Shown: positions 39,094 through 51,377, numbered from the stretch's first letter. The stretch is 64,000 nucleotides of DNA from Chrysomallon squamiferum (GCA_012295275.1 CM022672.1:9416404-9480403); one strand, 5' to 3'. The notes: a model not told the origin generated them from the sequence alone. Numbers and translations: made by a program.

Positions 39094-41319
39094 CATATAC
39101 GGCTTATTTCATTTTATTTTAACATCACTTTAAATTAATGATTCTTTGTAATTTTTAAAAACAATACTGATGTTATTTAAGATCTGAGGAAAACGTTTTC
39201 TATAAGCAGTTATTCTTTAAACTCGAGTTCGCAGAAACTGTTACCTTGGAGTATTAAATACGGAACCCGAATTAATGTATATAGCGTCAACAAATGAATA
39301 TAATTTTAATCATCTGACTTGAGAGACACAAACAGTTTATAAATTACAGATCTAGTTCACACCACGAAACCGGGCACTGAAATGAATAAAACAAAATGGG
39401 TCAGGAAAAGCGTACTTGAAACCTGGTTTAAATCGATTTGAGAATAGGCTGAGAAGAGGTGGGGGGGTTTCAAGCTATACTCGACATTCGTTTAAAATGC
39501 AAGGTTTCCCTGTCCTTCGTGATAAAATCTGGTTTTTATGCTTCACAAGCAGCTTGTACGAGAAAGACTATCAACTCCTGATGCCGCCATTAGATTTCTT
39601 TAAAAAAACAAAAAATAAAAATAAATAAATAAATAAATAAAAATAATATTCGTCGGCAGAAAATATCTTCCCAGAAAAAAAGAATAATAATAAGAAAAAA
39701 ATAAAATAAAAATTTAGTACAACAAAAATTACTTTGTTCAGTATCAATTTCTACGTTATTTTGTTCTTTTTTTTTTTTTTTTTTTTTTGACGGGGTGGAG
39801 GTTAGGGAGGGCTTTTTAATTACAATTTGAAACTAGTATTTTTATATAACAGATGAAATCAAAACAAAACAACATTTATATGTTTTGTGAAAAAAGAGAT
39901 AGAAAAAAAAAGAAGAAAAGAATGTAATTTAATCAGGCACATGCTAAAGAAATAGTTTTAACTCTCTATTTTCTATGGAATTTGCCAAAGATGCTTAAAC
40001 AAAAACATTATCTTGCGTTGCGGTCGACCAATACAATTCATAAATAGCGTTTTACGATTCAGCGTATTGAAAGAAAAGTTATAAATGAAATCTCGCCGGA
40101 CCGAAATGCCATTTTAATAATGCCAGCAGAGGACGTAAAAGCCTGTAAAATGAAGAGTTAATATTCCATCTGATTTGAAGTTTTCCTTTGTCCATCAAAA
40201 CTGTAAATTTTAACATCATTTACTTAGGAAGCTAAATGTGTGGCTAATGTATCTTTTAGGAAACTTTCACCTTTTGCGATCCTTTTAGCAAATACTGCTT
40301 GCCGATTGTAATTCTGGGTTTATTGTACGTTGATTGTATTTTCGTTTGCGTCTTGTAGCTCGCTTTAAGCGCGGGATTTACACTTAACTGTTGTGTGTTT
40401 GTATTCGCTTTTCCTTTAAAACTGGGATTTAATATAACGGCGAGGCTGTAATATTTGTGATGTTTCTCAACACTGTATGAATTATTCACAGTAATGCCGC
40501 TGTATGTTCTGTACGATTTGCCTAAAGGGAAATAATTTAAACATTAAGGAATAAATAGATATAAAACATGATATCAGAATTAATTGGACATAAATGTTGT
40601 TTGCGTACTGCTTAGCGAGATTAATAACAGAAATTACAATAGCATTAAAATAATCACTTTTGTTGTGTATTTACAACAGTATTATAATTAAAAACAGAAA
40701 TATACAACGTTATAAATGATCATTCATTTTTAATTACAAACTAATTTAATTATGCTTTTTAGAAATTTCACAGCTATTTTCACTTTATTTTTTTTTTTTT
40801 TTTTTTTTTCAGTCTCGAATAAATTCAAAAGTTGGAAAATATTTTACATTCAAATATCGAATTTGTTCTTCTAAAACCAGAAATTAGGCGCATTTTGAAA
40901 GTATCTTTACAAACTTTTCATTCAGTAATATTCTTTTGTTTCCTAGATTTCGCCTTAACATTTTATCCATTCATATTTTCAAATTTTTTTCTTTTCTTTT
41001 TAACAAAAATATAAAAAAATCGATCGATATACACCCACCAAAAAACAAAGTTTGGCAAATATGAAAATGTGATAACCATCTTCCAGTTTGAGGTTAATGT
41101 CTTCATTAACCAATACTGACAGTTTTGCGTTCATGATTTTTAATTTTTTATTATTTTTTATTTAATTTTTTTTACATAGCTACAATGAGCTATTGACTTT
41201 GCAACTTGCTAATTACATAAACTTTTTTTTTTTTTTTTTTTTTTTATTTTGTTTTTATTTTTTTAAATATAGATAACGTTATTTGATTAGAACAGCAGGA
41301 AAACTTTACACGTTCCGTC
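39094..41319. other. AT-rich DNA with three sharply bounded poly-T runs
   Basis: Poly-T runs lie at about 39767-39788, 40788-40809 and 41222-41245. A 77-codon minus frame (40256-40489) has a balanced, basic composition but starts with GTG and is not recognised. An AAAGGGAAATAAT word lies near 40525. No gene is confidently supported. Confidence 0.65.
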
Positions 41320-41988
41320 AGTCGCGGTGAACGGGGTTGACGGTTAATTAAATTTAAATCGATTTATGGCTAGGACCCGGCTTTACAAAGCGCCGAGCGT
41401 AGTTAACTTGTTTCTTTGCAATAGCTTCCAATCTGGGAATCTTGTTACACGACCACAGACGAAGTGAAAGCCACCTTCGGCTATTATAGTTTAATCAAAT
41501 GACAAGATATGATTACGCCCTAAACTTTTTATTCTCTTTTCTAGCGTCGTCTTGACACAATGGCCTTTCTGGGCCAAATCTTTCAAAATTCAGTTTGTGT
41601 TAGTTAATTCTTCAGACGAAAAAACAACAGCTTTTTAACACCGACCTCTTGTGCCGTTGTTTCTCGTTGCGTTCAGCGCCGAAGAATTCAATTTATTTTC
41701 ATGGAATGGCTACCTTTAATTTGTAGTCGTTTATCAGGGGCCCTTGTTCCTTCGTCAGCAGCGCTTGTACACACGCTCAGACTTCCACTGGCAGAGTTCG
41801 CTACTGCGGCGTTTCTGAAAAGCCAAGAAGATCCGCGATCGATAAACGAGAAAATTGTAGGGGGCGCTTCGCATCGTCAGAAGTGCCAGACAGCGCGCAA
41901 CGATCGAACAGAGCAAGAACCGTTCAGTGACAACAGGTGGATTTTTCTTTATGTCCAAACTTGTTGTCGGAAGGTCGCATTCGTCAAG
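41320..41988 (+). promoter_or_regulatory. CpG-rich island ending in a consensus splice donor
   Basis: Two GC-richer, repeat-free parts (41320-41480 and 41640-41988) lie close together. The second has dense CG dinucleotides (for example CGCGATCGATAAACG) and ends at GTCAAG|GTAAGC, a near-consensus donor with GT at 41989-41990. The plus frame from ATG 41701 is open through the donor and reads Ala/Leu/Ser-rich protein (MEWLPLICSRLSGALVPSSA...). The minus strand is also open for 88 codons, so GC content alone may explain both. My preferred reading is a promoter plus first exon, perhaps 5'UTR, of a gene continuing to the right. Confidence 0.35.
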
Positions 41989-42814
41989 GTAAGCGAGATT
42001 TTTCACACTTTGGTTATTCACGGCGTGTAGCGTCTATTCTCTTTCACGATGTTTATCGGTGATTCCGTTTGAGTTAGAATTTTTGTTCCAGATTTTCTTT
42101 TTCTTTTTTTTTTTCATTCTCGTTTTTTTTTTCTCTGTCCGTATACGGCCTCTTCCATTGATTGATATTAACACTGACGACGACTCGAGCTTGTAAGATA
42201 AGACGATGTAAGACTAATAATTTTTCAGGAGATATCTTTAATAGCCGTACGATCAGTATCACTTGTATTCTTGAAATATTTCCTGTTTTCCAGTCTATAA
42301 TCGCCTTTTTTTTCTCTAGTTTTTCGTCTGTTTCGTGTCAATATGGATTACGAGCGAAATATGTTAGGATTTTCTTTAATGTGACCTCGGTAATGATAAT
42401 CTGCCGGAAAAAAAAATAAAAAATAAAAAATCACATGAACTAATCTACTGAAATTGTAACAGAATAATGATGAGTGGTTAAAACCAATCCGTATATTGAC
42501 AAGTTGCTGCAACAAACCAGTTCGTCTGCTGGCGAACAAAACGCTGATAAATAAACTGCATACTGGTACGACATACAAGATCTAAACTGCACCAGATTCT
42601 CGAATGCGTTGGCGGTGAAATTCTGTAAGCGTCTTTGAAGAGGTATGACGTTGTTCGTGCGAGGCTGATGGAAAATACATTGTATTTTTAATTATTCACT
42701 TTTAAAAAGTATTAGCTGTACTAACCGGTGAATATCACTGTTTTTAGAATATTTTTTTAATATTGCTTTTTTGTAGGGCAGAAGAAACTGCAGATGAAAA
42801 TAATTAAATCCGTT

Positions 42815-42855
<41 letters not shown>

Positions 42856-44514
42856 CTATCTATGTTAATAAGTAGTTTTGATCTAATATCAAAGCAAATC
42901 TACTTGTATTTGTCCAGAAAATCTAAAATCATTCAATACATAAATAAATAAATATTAATAAAATATAGATAAAACATGAAAGATAATTGTATTCTACAAT
43001 TTTCCTGTCTTTAATAAAAAATTAAAAAATACTTACCTCTTTTCTAAGATATATTTTCCATCAAATTATATAACAACATTAACAACAACAACAACAACAG
43101 TTCCATCCAAAATAAATAATACGAGCTAACAAACAACAACAACGAAGAAAAACAGCACAAAATCACGAAATGAAAAGTACAGTCTAAATGTTGTTCTTAC
43201 AATCTGACCATCATTACTGGATTTCTCTTTTGCTGTGTAGAGAATTACGGCTTGCCAAATTGTTTTTTTTTTTTCAGTTTACTGACAATCTAACTGTGAT
43301 GATCATTTATCAGTGTAGGAGTTGACATGAAGAGATATATTACTAAACGTCTACGTGATTGATTTTAGAGATTTTTGCATCTGGGAAAAAAAGAAAAGTA
43401 ATCGTTCTGTTGATTTGTAAGATATTTTATATTTTGTTATCTGTGTACAGAGCAGCTGATAATCAGCACAGTGAGTGATCTGCTGAAATTGTTTTCTTCA
43501 AGCTGATAACGGACGTTTTTGAAGCTCGGGGTTTAGTCTCTAAATGAATGAAGCTATGCTGTTGTTGGCTGTTTTTTTTTAAATTTATTTATTGGCAACG
43601 ACAACAGCAACATAAATAAGCACAACTACTATTATTTTACTATTATTTATTTATTTTATTTTTTATTTTTTATTTAATTATTTATTACTACCATCACCAC
43701 TTGTAACATCTTCTTTTTTCACGCCTCTTTTTCTTCTTTTTCCTCTTATTATTATTGTTGTTGCTGTAAATAAATAACAAAAACGCGGTATTGTTTGATT
43801 GGTTTACAAACTTACTAATACATCTCTTAACTGAAGCTCTCTATTTGCTAATCCCCATGATGGCAGTTCCTGTTGAAGCGAACACGACCGTTCATTTGTA
43901 TACTGATCTAAATCGTGAAAATCTATTTCATTTTATTCTGCTATTTACCGACCTCTAGCATAGACTTACAAGCCATTATAAGGAATTTAACTCTTTATTT
44001 GACAAATTTAACCCTACTTACTGACATTACATCGACGAGCCAATGGTGATAATACTACCAGATCGATGACGTACAACGAAAATCATGCATAATCCAGTTC
44101 ATATCTGCGAGCTTCGGACCGATTTGACGTAGAAAACTACCTGAGGTCAGAAGAAAGAAGCTTGATAAGCCTGCCAATTATATTTGTGCTGTGTGCAAAT
44201 TATTCCATATGCTGTATTTCGTACGTACTCACTTAAGCGCTTCTCTGGTCTTCATTGCTTGTGTCCAGACAGCGGATTTCAGTAAAGAGCATTGCGTAGA
44301 TTTACCTCCCAGTGGCCTACATTAAGTCAACGTGTTATTGTCAATAAACAACATTATCTCTCGTTTATTTTGTTAAAACCTGAACATCGTGGAGTAGAAA
44401 GAGACGGCTGGAGATTCTGTGAGCGTATTAAATCAAGAACTGAAGCTTTTTTTTAAAGAACAGACTGGATTCGTAGTGATGGTTATATCTTCAACAATTT
44501 TGGTTTTGTTTTTG
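41989..44514. other. AT-rich DNA, partly unique
   Basis: Poly-A at 42823-42850, AAC triplets near 43078-43100, and TTTA/ATTT tracts at 43630-43690. Positions 43840-44440 are unique and repeat-free with a few CG-containing patches, but no convincing frame was found. Confidence 0.65.
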
Positions 44515-45025
44515 TTCGTTTTCTTTTAATTAAGTGCTGAGTTTGTGTTTTTATTTTGTTTTCGACGATGATGATGACAAATGGTGTTATTTCTGTTCTG
44601 TTATTTGTTTTTGTGGCATGCCCAGTTGCTTGTAGTTTTCCAAGGCGGCTGTCGTCGACGATGATGACGTTGTTTCTCTCTTGCTTTTAATTACGTGCCG
44701 AGTCGCTAGTAGGTTTTCAAAGGCTTTTGTTCCTGTTGTTGCTGACGATGTTCTTGTTTGTTTTGCTTTTTAATTACTTATTGGATTTCATTCAGCTTTT
44801 CACCTCTGTTATTGCCACACTAACGATGTAGATGCTATTTTGTTTTGTTTTGTTTTCCATGTAAGTGTTGAGTTTATTGTAAGATTTCAAGGCCTTTGCT
44901 TTTGTTATTCGTAACAATGATGGCAAAGATGCTAATGTTGTTTTTGTGTGTTGACTTAATTCTAATTTTCCCAGGTTTTATCTTGTTAGTACTGACGATT
45001 ATGTTGATGATGTTATTTCTGCAGT
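44515..45025. repeat. Tandem repeat of ~85-90 bp, about six diverged units
   Basis: The ordered landmarks CTTTTAATTA, GTGCCGAGTT, TTTTCAAAGGCTTTTGTT, GACGATGATGA and TGTTGTTT recur. Unit starts are near 44520, 44600, 44681, 44767, 44857 and 44947. Each unit carries a GACGATGA or GATGTAGATG core. Divergence is high but order is kept. Confidence 0.78.
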
Positions 45026-45109
45026 GTTTTATTTTTGGTTATGTATTATATTTATTATAGATTTAATGCTATTAAATCAAGTCTATTAAAGTTGCTGACA
45101 ATGAAAAAT

Positions 45110-45121
45110 GCTGATGATCAT

Positions 45122-45206
<85 letters not shown>

Positions 45207-45240
45207 ATCTATCTATCTCTCTCCATATTATATATAATCA
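45110..45240. repeat. (CT)n(CTAT)n microsatellite
   Basis: Pure (CT)n at 45122-45200 followed by CTAT tetramers. Confidence 0.98.
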
Positions 45241-45658
45241 AAATCATATTATTTAAATTTCTTTTGTATTTATTTATTCATTTTTTACTTACTTATTTAC
45301 TTACTTACTTACATTTGCCTTCATTTTATATAACTGTTTTGCCGTTTCAGACAGGTACTATGTAGATATATTTGTTTCTATGTTAACTTGTTTAATGGTG
45401 TGACTAGAACTACGAACCCATCTGTAAAATTCGGATGTTTGGATCCTGTCGTTCTTGCTCAAATCTCCCTTACGTGTTTAACCGTGTGTGGAATGTGTCC
45501 GCCTGAGTAATCCCAATGCAGAAAGTGTTATTTATGTACAGAAAGTGTTTTAATATAATTTGTAATCTCTTCTGTGCTCTGCAATAAACAGGTCTGTTAA
45601 ACAAAACAAAGTTTAATATTTGCCTTGAAAAAATATAATATGTCGTCTTAACCACACC

Positions 45659-46045
45659 AAAAAAAAAAAAAAAAAAAAAAAAATTAAAAATGTAAAAAAT
45701 AAATAAATAATTAACTGTTATTACTCATATAGTTTTAACTGTTATTGCTGATATAGTTTTTACTGTTATTACTGATATAGTTTTTACTGTTATTACTGAT
45801 ATAGCTTTTAGCAGTTATTACTAATATAGTTTTTATTGTTGTTACTAATATAGCTTTTATCCGTTATTACAGATACAATTTTTATCTGTTATTACTGATA
45901 TATATTTTTTTTAACTGTTATTATTGATATAGCTTTTAACTGTTATTACTAATACAGTTTTTAGTGTTATTACTGTTATTACTAATACAGTTTTAATCGT
46001 TATTACAGGTATAGTTTTTAGCTGTTATTACTGATATAGTTACTA
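45659..46045. repeat. Poly-A followed by ~25-bp minisatellite (TTACTGTTATTACTGATATAG)
   Basis: Poly-A at about 45659-45683 is followed at 45711 by thirteen or so units of AACTGTTATTACTGATATAGTTTTT with a period of 23-28 bp. Variation is modest, making this the best-preserved minisatellite in the window. Confidence 0.9.
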
Positions 46046-46773
46046 TATATATTTACATTTAATGATTTTCGTGTTCCATTCATATTTTCTCTATGGCTCG
46101 TTAAAAAATATAAATAAAAATAAACAAGCAAACGAAATTAAATTAAAGTTTTGAAACATCCCTTAACAAAAATTAAGATTAAACCTTGAGTTTAAAAATA
46201 TTTTGAAAGATTATGTCTAATTATGGAATATCGACTGAAAACTGGTTAATAATTTCTAAAACACGTCAATGCTTACGGCAAGTTTTCATTTTACAATAAA
46301 AAGATATAATGATTGTTTTTTTTTTTCCTTCTTTTCACAATTTTAGGTTGATTTTCTCATTATTTTCTTTTGTTTTGCAAATCCCAGATTTCGTTTCAGA
46401 AGCAATTAGAAAAACTGGACCATATTTATTAATTCTGTGTTTTATTTTATTATCGTTTTTGTTTTTCATATAACGGAATTATATTTAACAGTCTGACAAC
46501 TGACACGCAAGTAAACATGTATCAGCCTATTCATCCAACTATCAATCGATACATAAAAATAGGCACGCTTAAGTACACACATATATAAGCATACATGCGA
46601 AAACACATAGACAAACACACATACATATACATGCATATAGAGATATCCATTTTTACATGTATTGAAATATACATATAGACATATATACATACGTACATGA
46701 ATATGTACATAAATATGTTACATGAAAATAGATATACACATATGTGTTCTTTGTCCTATTCATACTGTGTACC

Positions 46774-46819
<46 letters not shown>

Positions 46820-48180
46820 TCATACTGTCAGTAAGATATTAAGTTTAGAAATAAATGATGATATTCTTTTTACATAAAGTGAAAAACCGACATATAAATA
46901 ATCAAATTATATTTTTCGATGCTTCAGTTATATCTTACGAGATTTAAACAAATAACAAATGAAGCAGAAAAACTAACAAAAATTTGCCTGATTGACCTTT
47001 CTTAGATACGTTTCTGTTTTCTTTTTTTTCTTTATAATATTTCAGAAATTGTGTTAATTTAGACGAGGAGGTTTTGTTGAGTTTTTTTTTTTTTTTTTTT
47101 TGCGGAAGAATCATTTTAAGAACGGAAAATTAAAAAACGTGCTAAATGAGCTGCTGATCAACTACTAGCTGTAAAAATGTGTTTATTTTTTACAATCTGA
47201 CATTTCTTACAATATTAACTGAAGATTTGACACTGGGTGTATCAGTGAATGTTACAGAAATCTGACGATAACGATCGATCTAAAAATTCCCATCCAAATC
47301 TTAATAAAATCAAACTTTTAATTTGGATTTTTTTTTTCTTTTTTTTTTTAAAGTGGAATGATTGCGTTCACAAACGCCTTCGTAACAGCTGCAATGGCAA
47401 AAATCCCCAAGTTCGCATTATAATTTAAGCTCCCTATTTTTTTTCTCATACAAATCCGTAGGAAGCTTATAGCGTAAGACACGATCACTGTTTAGCATTT
47501 ATTATGTGCTTATGAATTTTAGAATGCCTACTCACCCTGCTAAAAGAAAAGGGGATCGTTTGGTACAAAATATTAGTATTTTTAAAGAAGATTCATAAAC
47601 GATAATACAAATAAAATGTTGATAATTAAATACATATAACTAAAACCAATATTTGTTTCAAATTTATTAAATATCTGTCGTATTGTGGCTGCCACAAAAT
47701 TACGACATTTTACTGAATAGTGTTCCTTTCTGTTCTGTCATTTCTGTATTCGTTACATGTATATCTACAAACTCGTACATAAATCATATGTATGTAGAAA
47801 CTGATTAAAAATATATATTTAATGGCTGCTTGGAACTGTTGCCTGCATTTCCCATTTGAGCTGGGCTGGTTACAAGTTTAGGCATAGGCTTTATTTCAGT
47901 ATGATCCTTTCAGAATTAGTAGTATTTTCTGTTTGGTCGTTCACAATTTCTATTATCACCTCTGTTATTTCAATAATATAAAGAAAGTAAAAAAACAAAT
48001 TATTTCTCGAACTGTCTGGAGCGAGTGTAAAAAGAAATAAGGTTTCTTTTTCTTCATAATACAGAGTTCACACTGGCTATTATTAAGACACAATTACGTT
48101 TCCAGGGAACGAGAAAATGATCCTGTATTCGCCATCTGTAAGTGTTTGTATTTTCTGAACGATTTCAAAAATACTCTAGG
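46046..48180. other. AT-rich DNA with (CATA) words, (AAT)n and poly-T
   Basis: ACAT-rich sequence at 46555-46740, (AAT)n at 46776-46817, poly-T at about 47082-47101. No recognisable gene. Confidence 0.7.
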
Positions 48181-48650
48181 TAGACACGACTGTTGTGTGT
48201 TTAATGCAGATGCAGGAACGTGTATTAATGTTTGAAGAACCTGAAATTTTAACAGTGAGTTTATGTAAACAGTCAGATGCAGCTGGAACTGTGTTGAATG
48301 GAGTAAATGAAATTTCTCGGTTTCACGGGGTTGTTTTTGTGTTTGTTGTATGTGGCCATGCATGTGTGTGTGTGTGTGTGTGTGTTTATTATGTTTGTGT
48401 CTGTGTTTGTGTGTCTGTATTAAACTGCATTTGTTGGTTTCTTTTTCCTGCGTTTGGCCAATATCAAAGTAAATCGTTCAATCGACATTTGACTATTTTG
48501 GATCAATAATCCGGATCTGATGACGAAGGTCCTTGTTGTATCACCAGATCTGATATTTAAGGATTTGTTTAAATCTTCTAATCGTATGGGCAGTTTCCTA
48601 GAATGTCTTCTGGTCTTTGTTTTGTTTTTTACCACCACATTCAAACATGG
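48094..48650. other. Cluster of weak frames on both strands
   Basis: Minus-strand frames at 48094-48363 (89 codons) and 48420-48644 (74 codons, basic, including RLEDLNKSLNIRSGD and KRRKKKPTNAV) lie downstream of the 49.2 kb promoter candidate in the same transcriptional direction, but clear minus-strand acceptors are lacking. On the plus strand TGTGTTTAATGCAG|ATG at about 48209 and ACA|GTGAGT near 48254 could bound a 45-nt micro-exon. None is recognised; all may be chance. Confidence 0.15.
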
Positions 48651-48796
48651 CAGTATTCGTTAGTGTTAAAGGTAACGGATCTTTATCAAATATTGTTAGC
48701 GCAGACACTAATTGTAAATTTACAGTCGTTAAATATGGGCTACATTCTTAACATTTCGTTGCATATATATATATTTATTATCTATTTCATTTTCAG

Positions 48797-48935
48797 TATA
48801 ATGAGTCAACTGAAACAAAATAATTGTTCCATTCATCTGAAATACCAAAATAGGAATACAGTATTTCTCAATTATCGTTCACTGATATCTACCGTATATA
48901 AAGAATCATTCAGAATTAAAATTATTTCACAATAA
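48797..48935 (+). CDS. Possible terminal exon after a strong acceptor
   Basis: The acceptor ATTTCATTTTCAG ends at 48796 and is preceded by a pyrimidine-rich stretch. From ATG 48801 the frame gives 44 residues, including MSQLKQNNCSIHLKYQNRNT and YRSLISTVYKESFRIKIISQ, to TAA 48933-48935. An AATAAA overlaps the stop (48931-48936). The product is basic and unrecognised. It lies head-on to the minus-strand frame 48872-49210, so at most one of the two is likely to be coding over the overlap. Confidence 0.18.
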
Positions 48936-49210
48936 ACTTGAGCAGAATCGGAATAGGGACAAAGCAGATACTCAAACAAGCATAATAAACAAAATATTTT
49001 AAAAAATGGCTGCAAATTTGTGTTCTTGCTATGAGGGTGTTTCGATCTGCAGCGGCCATTAATATAATTTTGAAATATTAACCAGATTTCATCTAAATCG
49101 CTTTGCACTGCATCGGTCTCGATGATATCAAATAAAACTACAACATCATGTTTGTCCCAAGTGCCTCGTTTATGTCGAGATTGTAAATTTCCATCGATGA
49201 AAGTCATCAT
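48872..49210 (-). CDS. Candidate first exon, unrecognised protein
   Basis: ATG at 49210 (tandem second ATG at 49207) has a G at -3. The first 75 or so codons look like real coding sequence: MMTFIDGNLQSRHKRGTWDK, then HDVVVLFDIIETDAVQSDLD and EIWLIFQNYINGRC, an acidic and aromatic mix. Further on (from about LQPFFKIFCLLC) the reading becomes hydrophobic and may be intron; candidate donors such as GA|GTATCT (near 48970) or ACG|GTAGAT (near 48893) would end the exon. The frame otherwise runs to TGA at 48872. ETS- and NRF1-like sites lie 25-70 bp upstream of the ATG. I cannot place the protein in a family. Of all the frames in the window this has the best context. Confidence 0.35.
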   Translation of the reverse strand: MMTFIDGNLQSRHKRGTWDKHDVVVLFDIIETDAVQSDLDEIWLIFQNYINGRCRSKHPHSKNTNLQPFFKIFCLLCLFEYLLCPYSDSAQVYCEIILILNDSLYTVDISER

Positions 49211-49300
49211 ATCACCGATCAAGCCGTTTGTTTACACCGGAAGACAGTTAAGGCGTCTGATGGAGTTGCGCATGCCCGTGGCGTACTTAAAAAGCAATTA
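49211..49300 (-). promoter_or_regulatory. Candidate housekeeping-type promoter (ETS + NRF1-like)
   Basis: ACCGGAAG at 49236-49243 is a consensus ETS/GABP site. TGCGCATGCCCG at 49267-49278 matches the NRF1 palindrome TGCGCATGCGCG at all but one position. The pair lies just upstream of the minus-strand ATG at 49210, with no TATA box, an arrangement typical of TATA-less promoters of broadly expressed animal genes. The distance leaves a 5'UTR of only a few tens of bases. Confidence 0.45.
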
Positions 49301-51370
49301 ACTGCTCCGTTTAGATTCATGATTTAGAATGTTTCGCTGATTGAAACGATTTAATTAAATCTCTTTAAACGTTAAATTGTTTTATCACAAAACTGATTAA
49401 GCACAATAAAGGTAATGATAATTTTTTCTCTTATAAATGTATTATTAAAAAAAAAATATTGAAATGATTAAAACAACACTAAAAGCATTGAAACATGGAT
49501 AGGTAAAAACAAAGAAAAATATATATACGACGAAAAGCGAAGAAAAAAACAACAACAAAAAAACAACAAAAAAGAACGTCTGGACTCTAATTGAAATAGC
49601 TGCCATTATAATTTTTTCCAGCGAACAATTCGTTTTGGTCGAGGTAATCTTGGTTCTATTAACTGATCAGATGATCCGAATATTTATCAGAAATGATGGT
49701 TGTCTCGTGACTTCATAAAGCAGACTCACGGGCGAAGAATAAGAAAGGTTAAATGTCCATTTGCTGGCGTCGCTATTTGGTAATCTACAGGGATTAGGTT
49801 TATATAAGGTTAGGTATTTTTTATTTTAAAAATAACGTTTTCTATTTCAGTTGATTTCATTAAAAGGCATACACCCACCACTGATAAAAAGAATAATGAG
49901 GTTCTCTCTGCTTTATTTCTCATTTTATCTTGTTTTCTTCTCAACCCTGTTCATTCCAATTCATGAAAGCGACATACCGATTTACAAGCGTTAATGCTGG
50001 TGTTGATGTGGAGGGATAAATTAGCAGAAAAGATGAGAGAAAGGAAGAAACATCGAGAGAGAGAGAGTGAGTGAGAGAGAGAGAGAGAGAGGGGGGAAGA
50101 TAAAATACAGAAGGATAAATAGACAGGCTTTCAGACATTTCGTATTTACTGTGTTTAATTCTATATTTTAGAAATCATTTTTATTTACTCAAAATGACAT
50201 TTCCACGCTTACTAAACACTATAATTTATTTATCTCATAAAAAACCCACGATGGCTTCGTTAATGTAAAAGCATCAAGTTAAACCAAAAAATGTAGATGA
50301 TTTGCAAACGAATCGATTTCATAACTACAGGCTACTAAAAGGAATGATTACATATATTTTAGTGATAATCATAGTTTCCTGAGGTCATTTTCAGCCTCTC
50401 TTTGACATTATAGAAACAAACAAAAAAAGAAAAAAAAAAAGGAAGAAGAAAAAGAAAAACGAAGAACCAAAAAGAAGAAGAGGAAGAAAAAGAAAAAGAA
50501 ATCAGAAGGCATTACTCATCAACAAGATTTTTAGATTTGAACCCCAAACGTTGACTATGGATCGTTAATACAAATAGCCCTCTATTTCAGCATCTTAAGA
50601 CTTCAGCTTCTAGCAAATTTATTAGCAGCCATCACCTGCATTACGATGAGTTATACAGTGTGTCCCGTACCTATATCAGCAGTATTAAATTTGAAGGGTT
50701 TAACTGGCAGATATCTGGCGCTGATTAATGGCTGAGCTTAAATTTATTATCCTCTCTAGTCTTTAGCATTGATTTACTGCATCTCGTGTAGTTGACAAGA
50801 CTTTTATTAAGTAATTTAAAAAATATATATTTTGCAAGAGTCTAAGAATAAATATTTTTGAATATTGTTAAATGACCCAAATGCAAGGATGTCAATTTGA
50901 GATTAATGCCAATATCGGATTCATGGAAAGTTGCAGTGGAAATCTCCCAAGATTTAAAATGAATTGTTCATGCATTCTTCTGGTTATATGTATAATAGGA
51001 ACAGCTTGAATAAATGTAACTGGAATATAATAGTAATAATGTATCAACACTAGTGATAGTCGTAGTAGTAACTGATGTAATAGTACTAGAGGTACCAATG
51101 ATAGTTTTAATGGTAATATAAGTAGTAATGGTAGTGCTAGCTGTAATATAATTAGTAATAGTAGTAGTAGTAGTAGTAATGGTATTAATAGCAGGATGGC
51201 TAGAAGCAGAAGCAATAGTAGTGGTACTAATTGGAATTACTATACAATTCAATTTAAAGTTTATTTACTCATTCATTCATTTATTCATTCATTCATATGT
51301 CTTAATCGTCAATATAATCGTCATCATCCCAGTCGTCAGTGTCAGAAATGTGCATTCAATACAAATCTGA
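49301..51370. other. AT-rich DNA with purine tracts and GTA triplets
   Basis: GA-rich sequence at 50050-50100, A/G-rich block at 50415-50505, interrupted GTA/AAT triplets at 51025-51190, (ATTC)n at 51265-51297. Frames across the triplets (50892-51252 minus) are artefacts. No gene is supported. Confidence 0.7.
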
Positions 51371-51377
51371 TAAACGT

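Noticed and set aside
41701-42030. 109-codon ATG frame as a confident coding gene
   Set aside because: The opposite strand is equally open, the composition is explained by GC content, and no family is recognised; kept only as an island with a donor.
51196-51370. First part of a 150-codon plus frame
   Set aside because: This part is read from GTA and ATTC repeats and looks non-protein; only the later portion (51.4-51.65 kb) was kept as a weak candidate.
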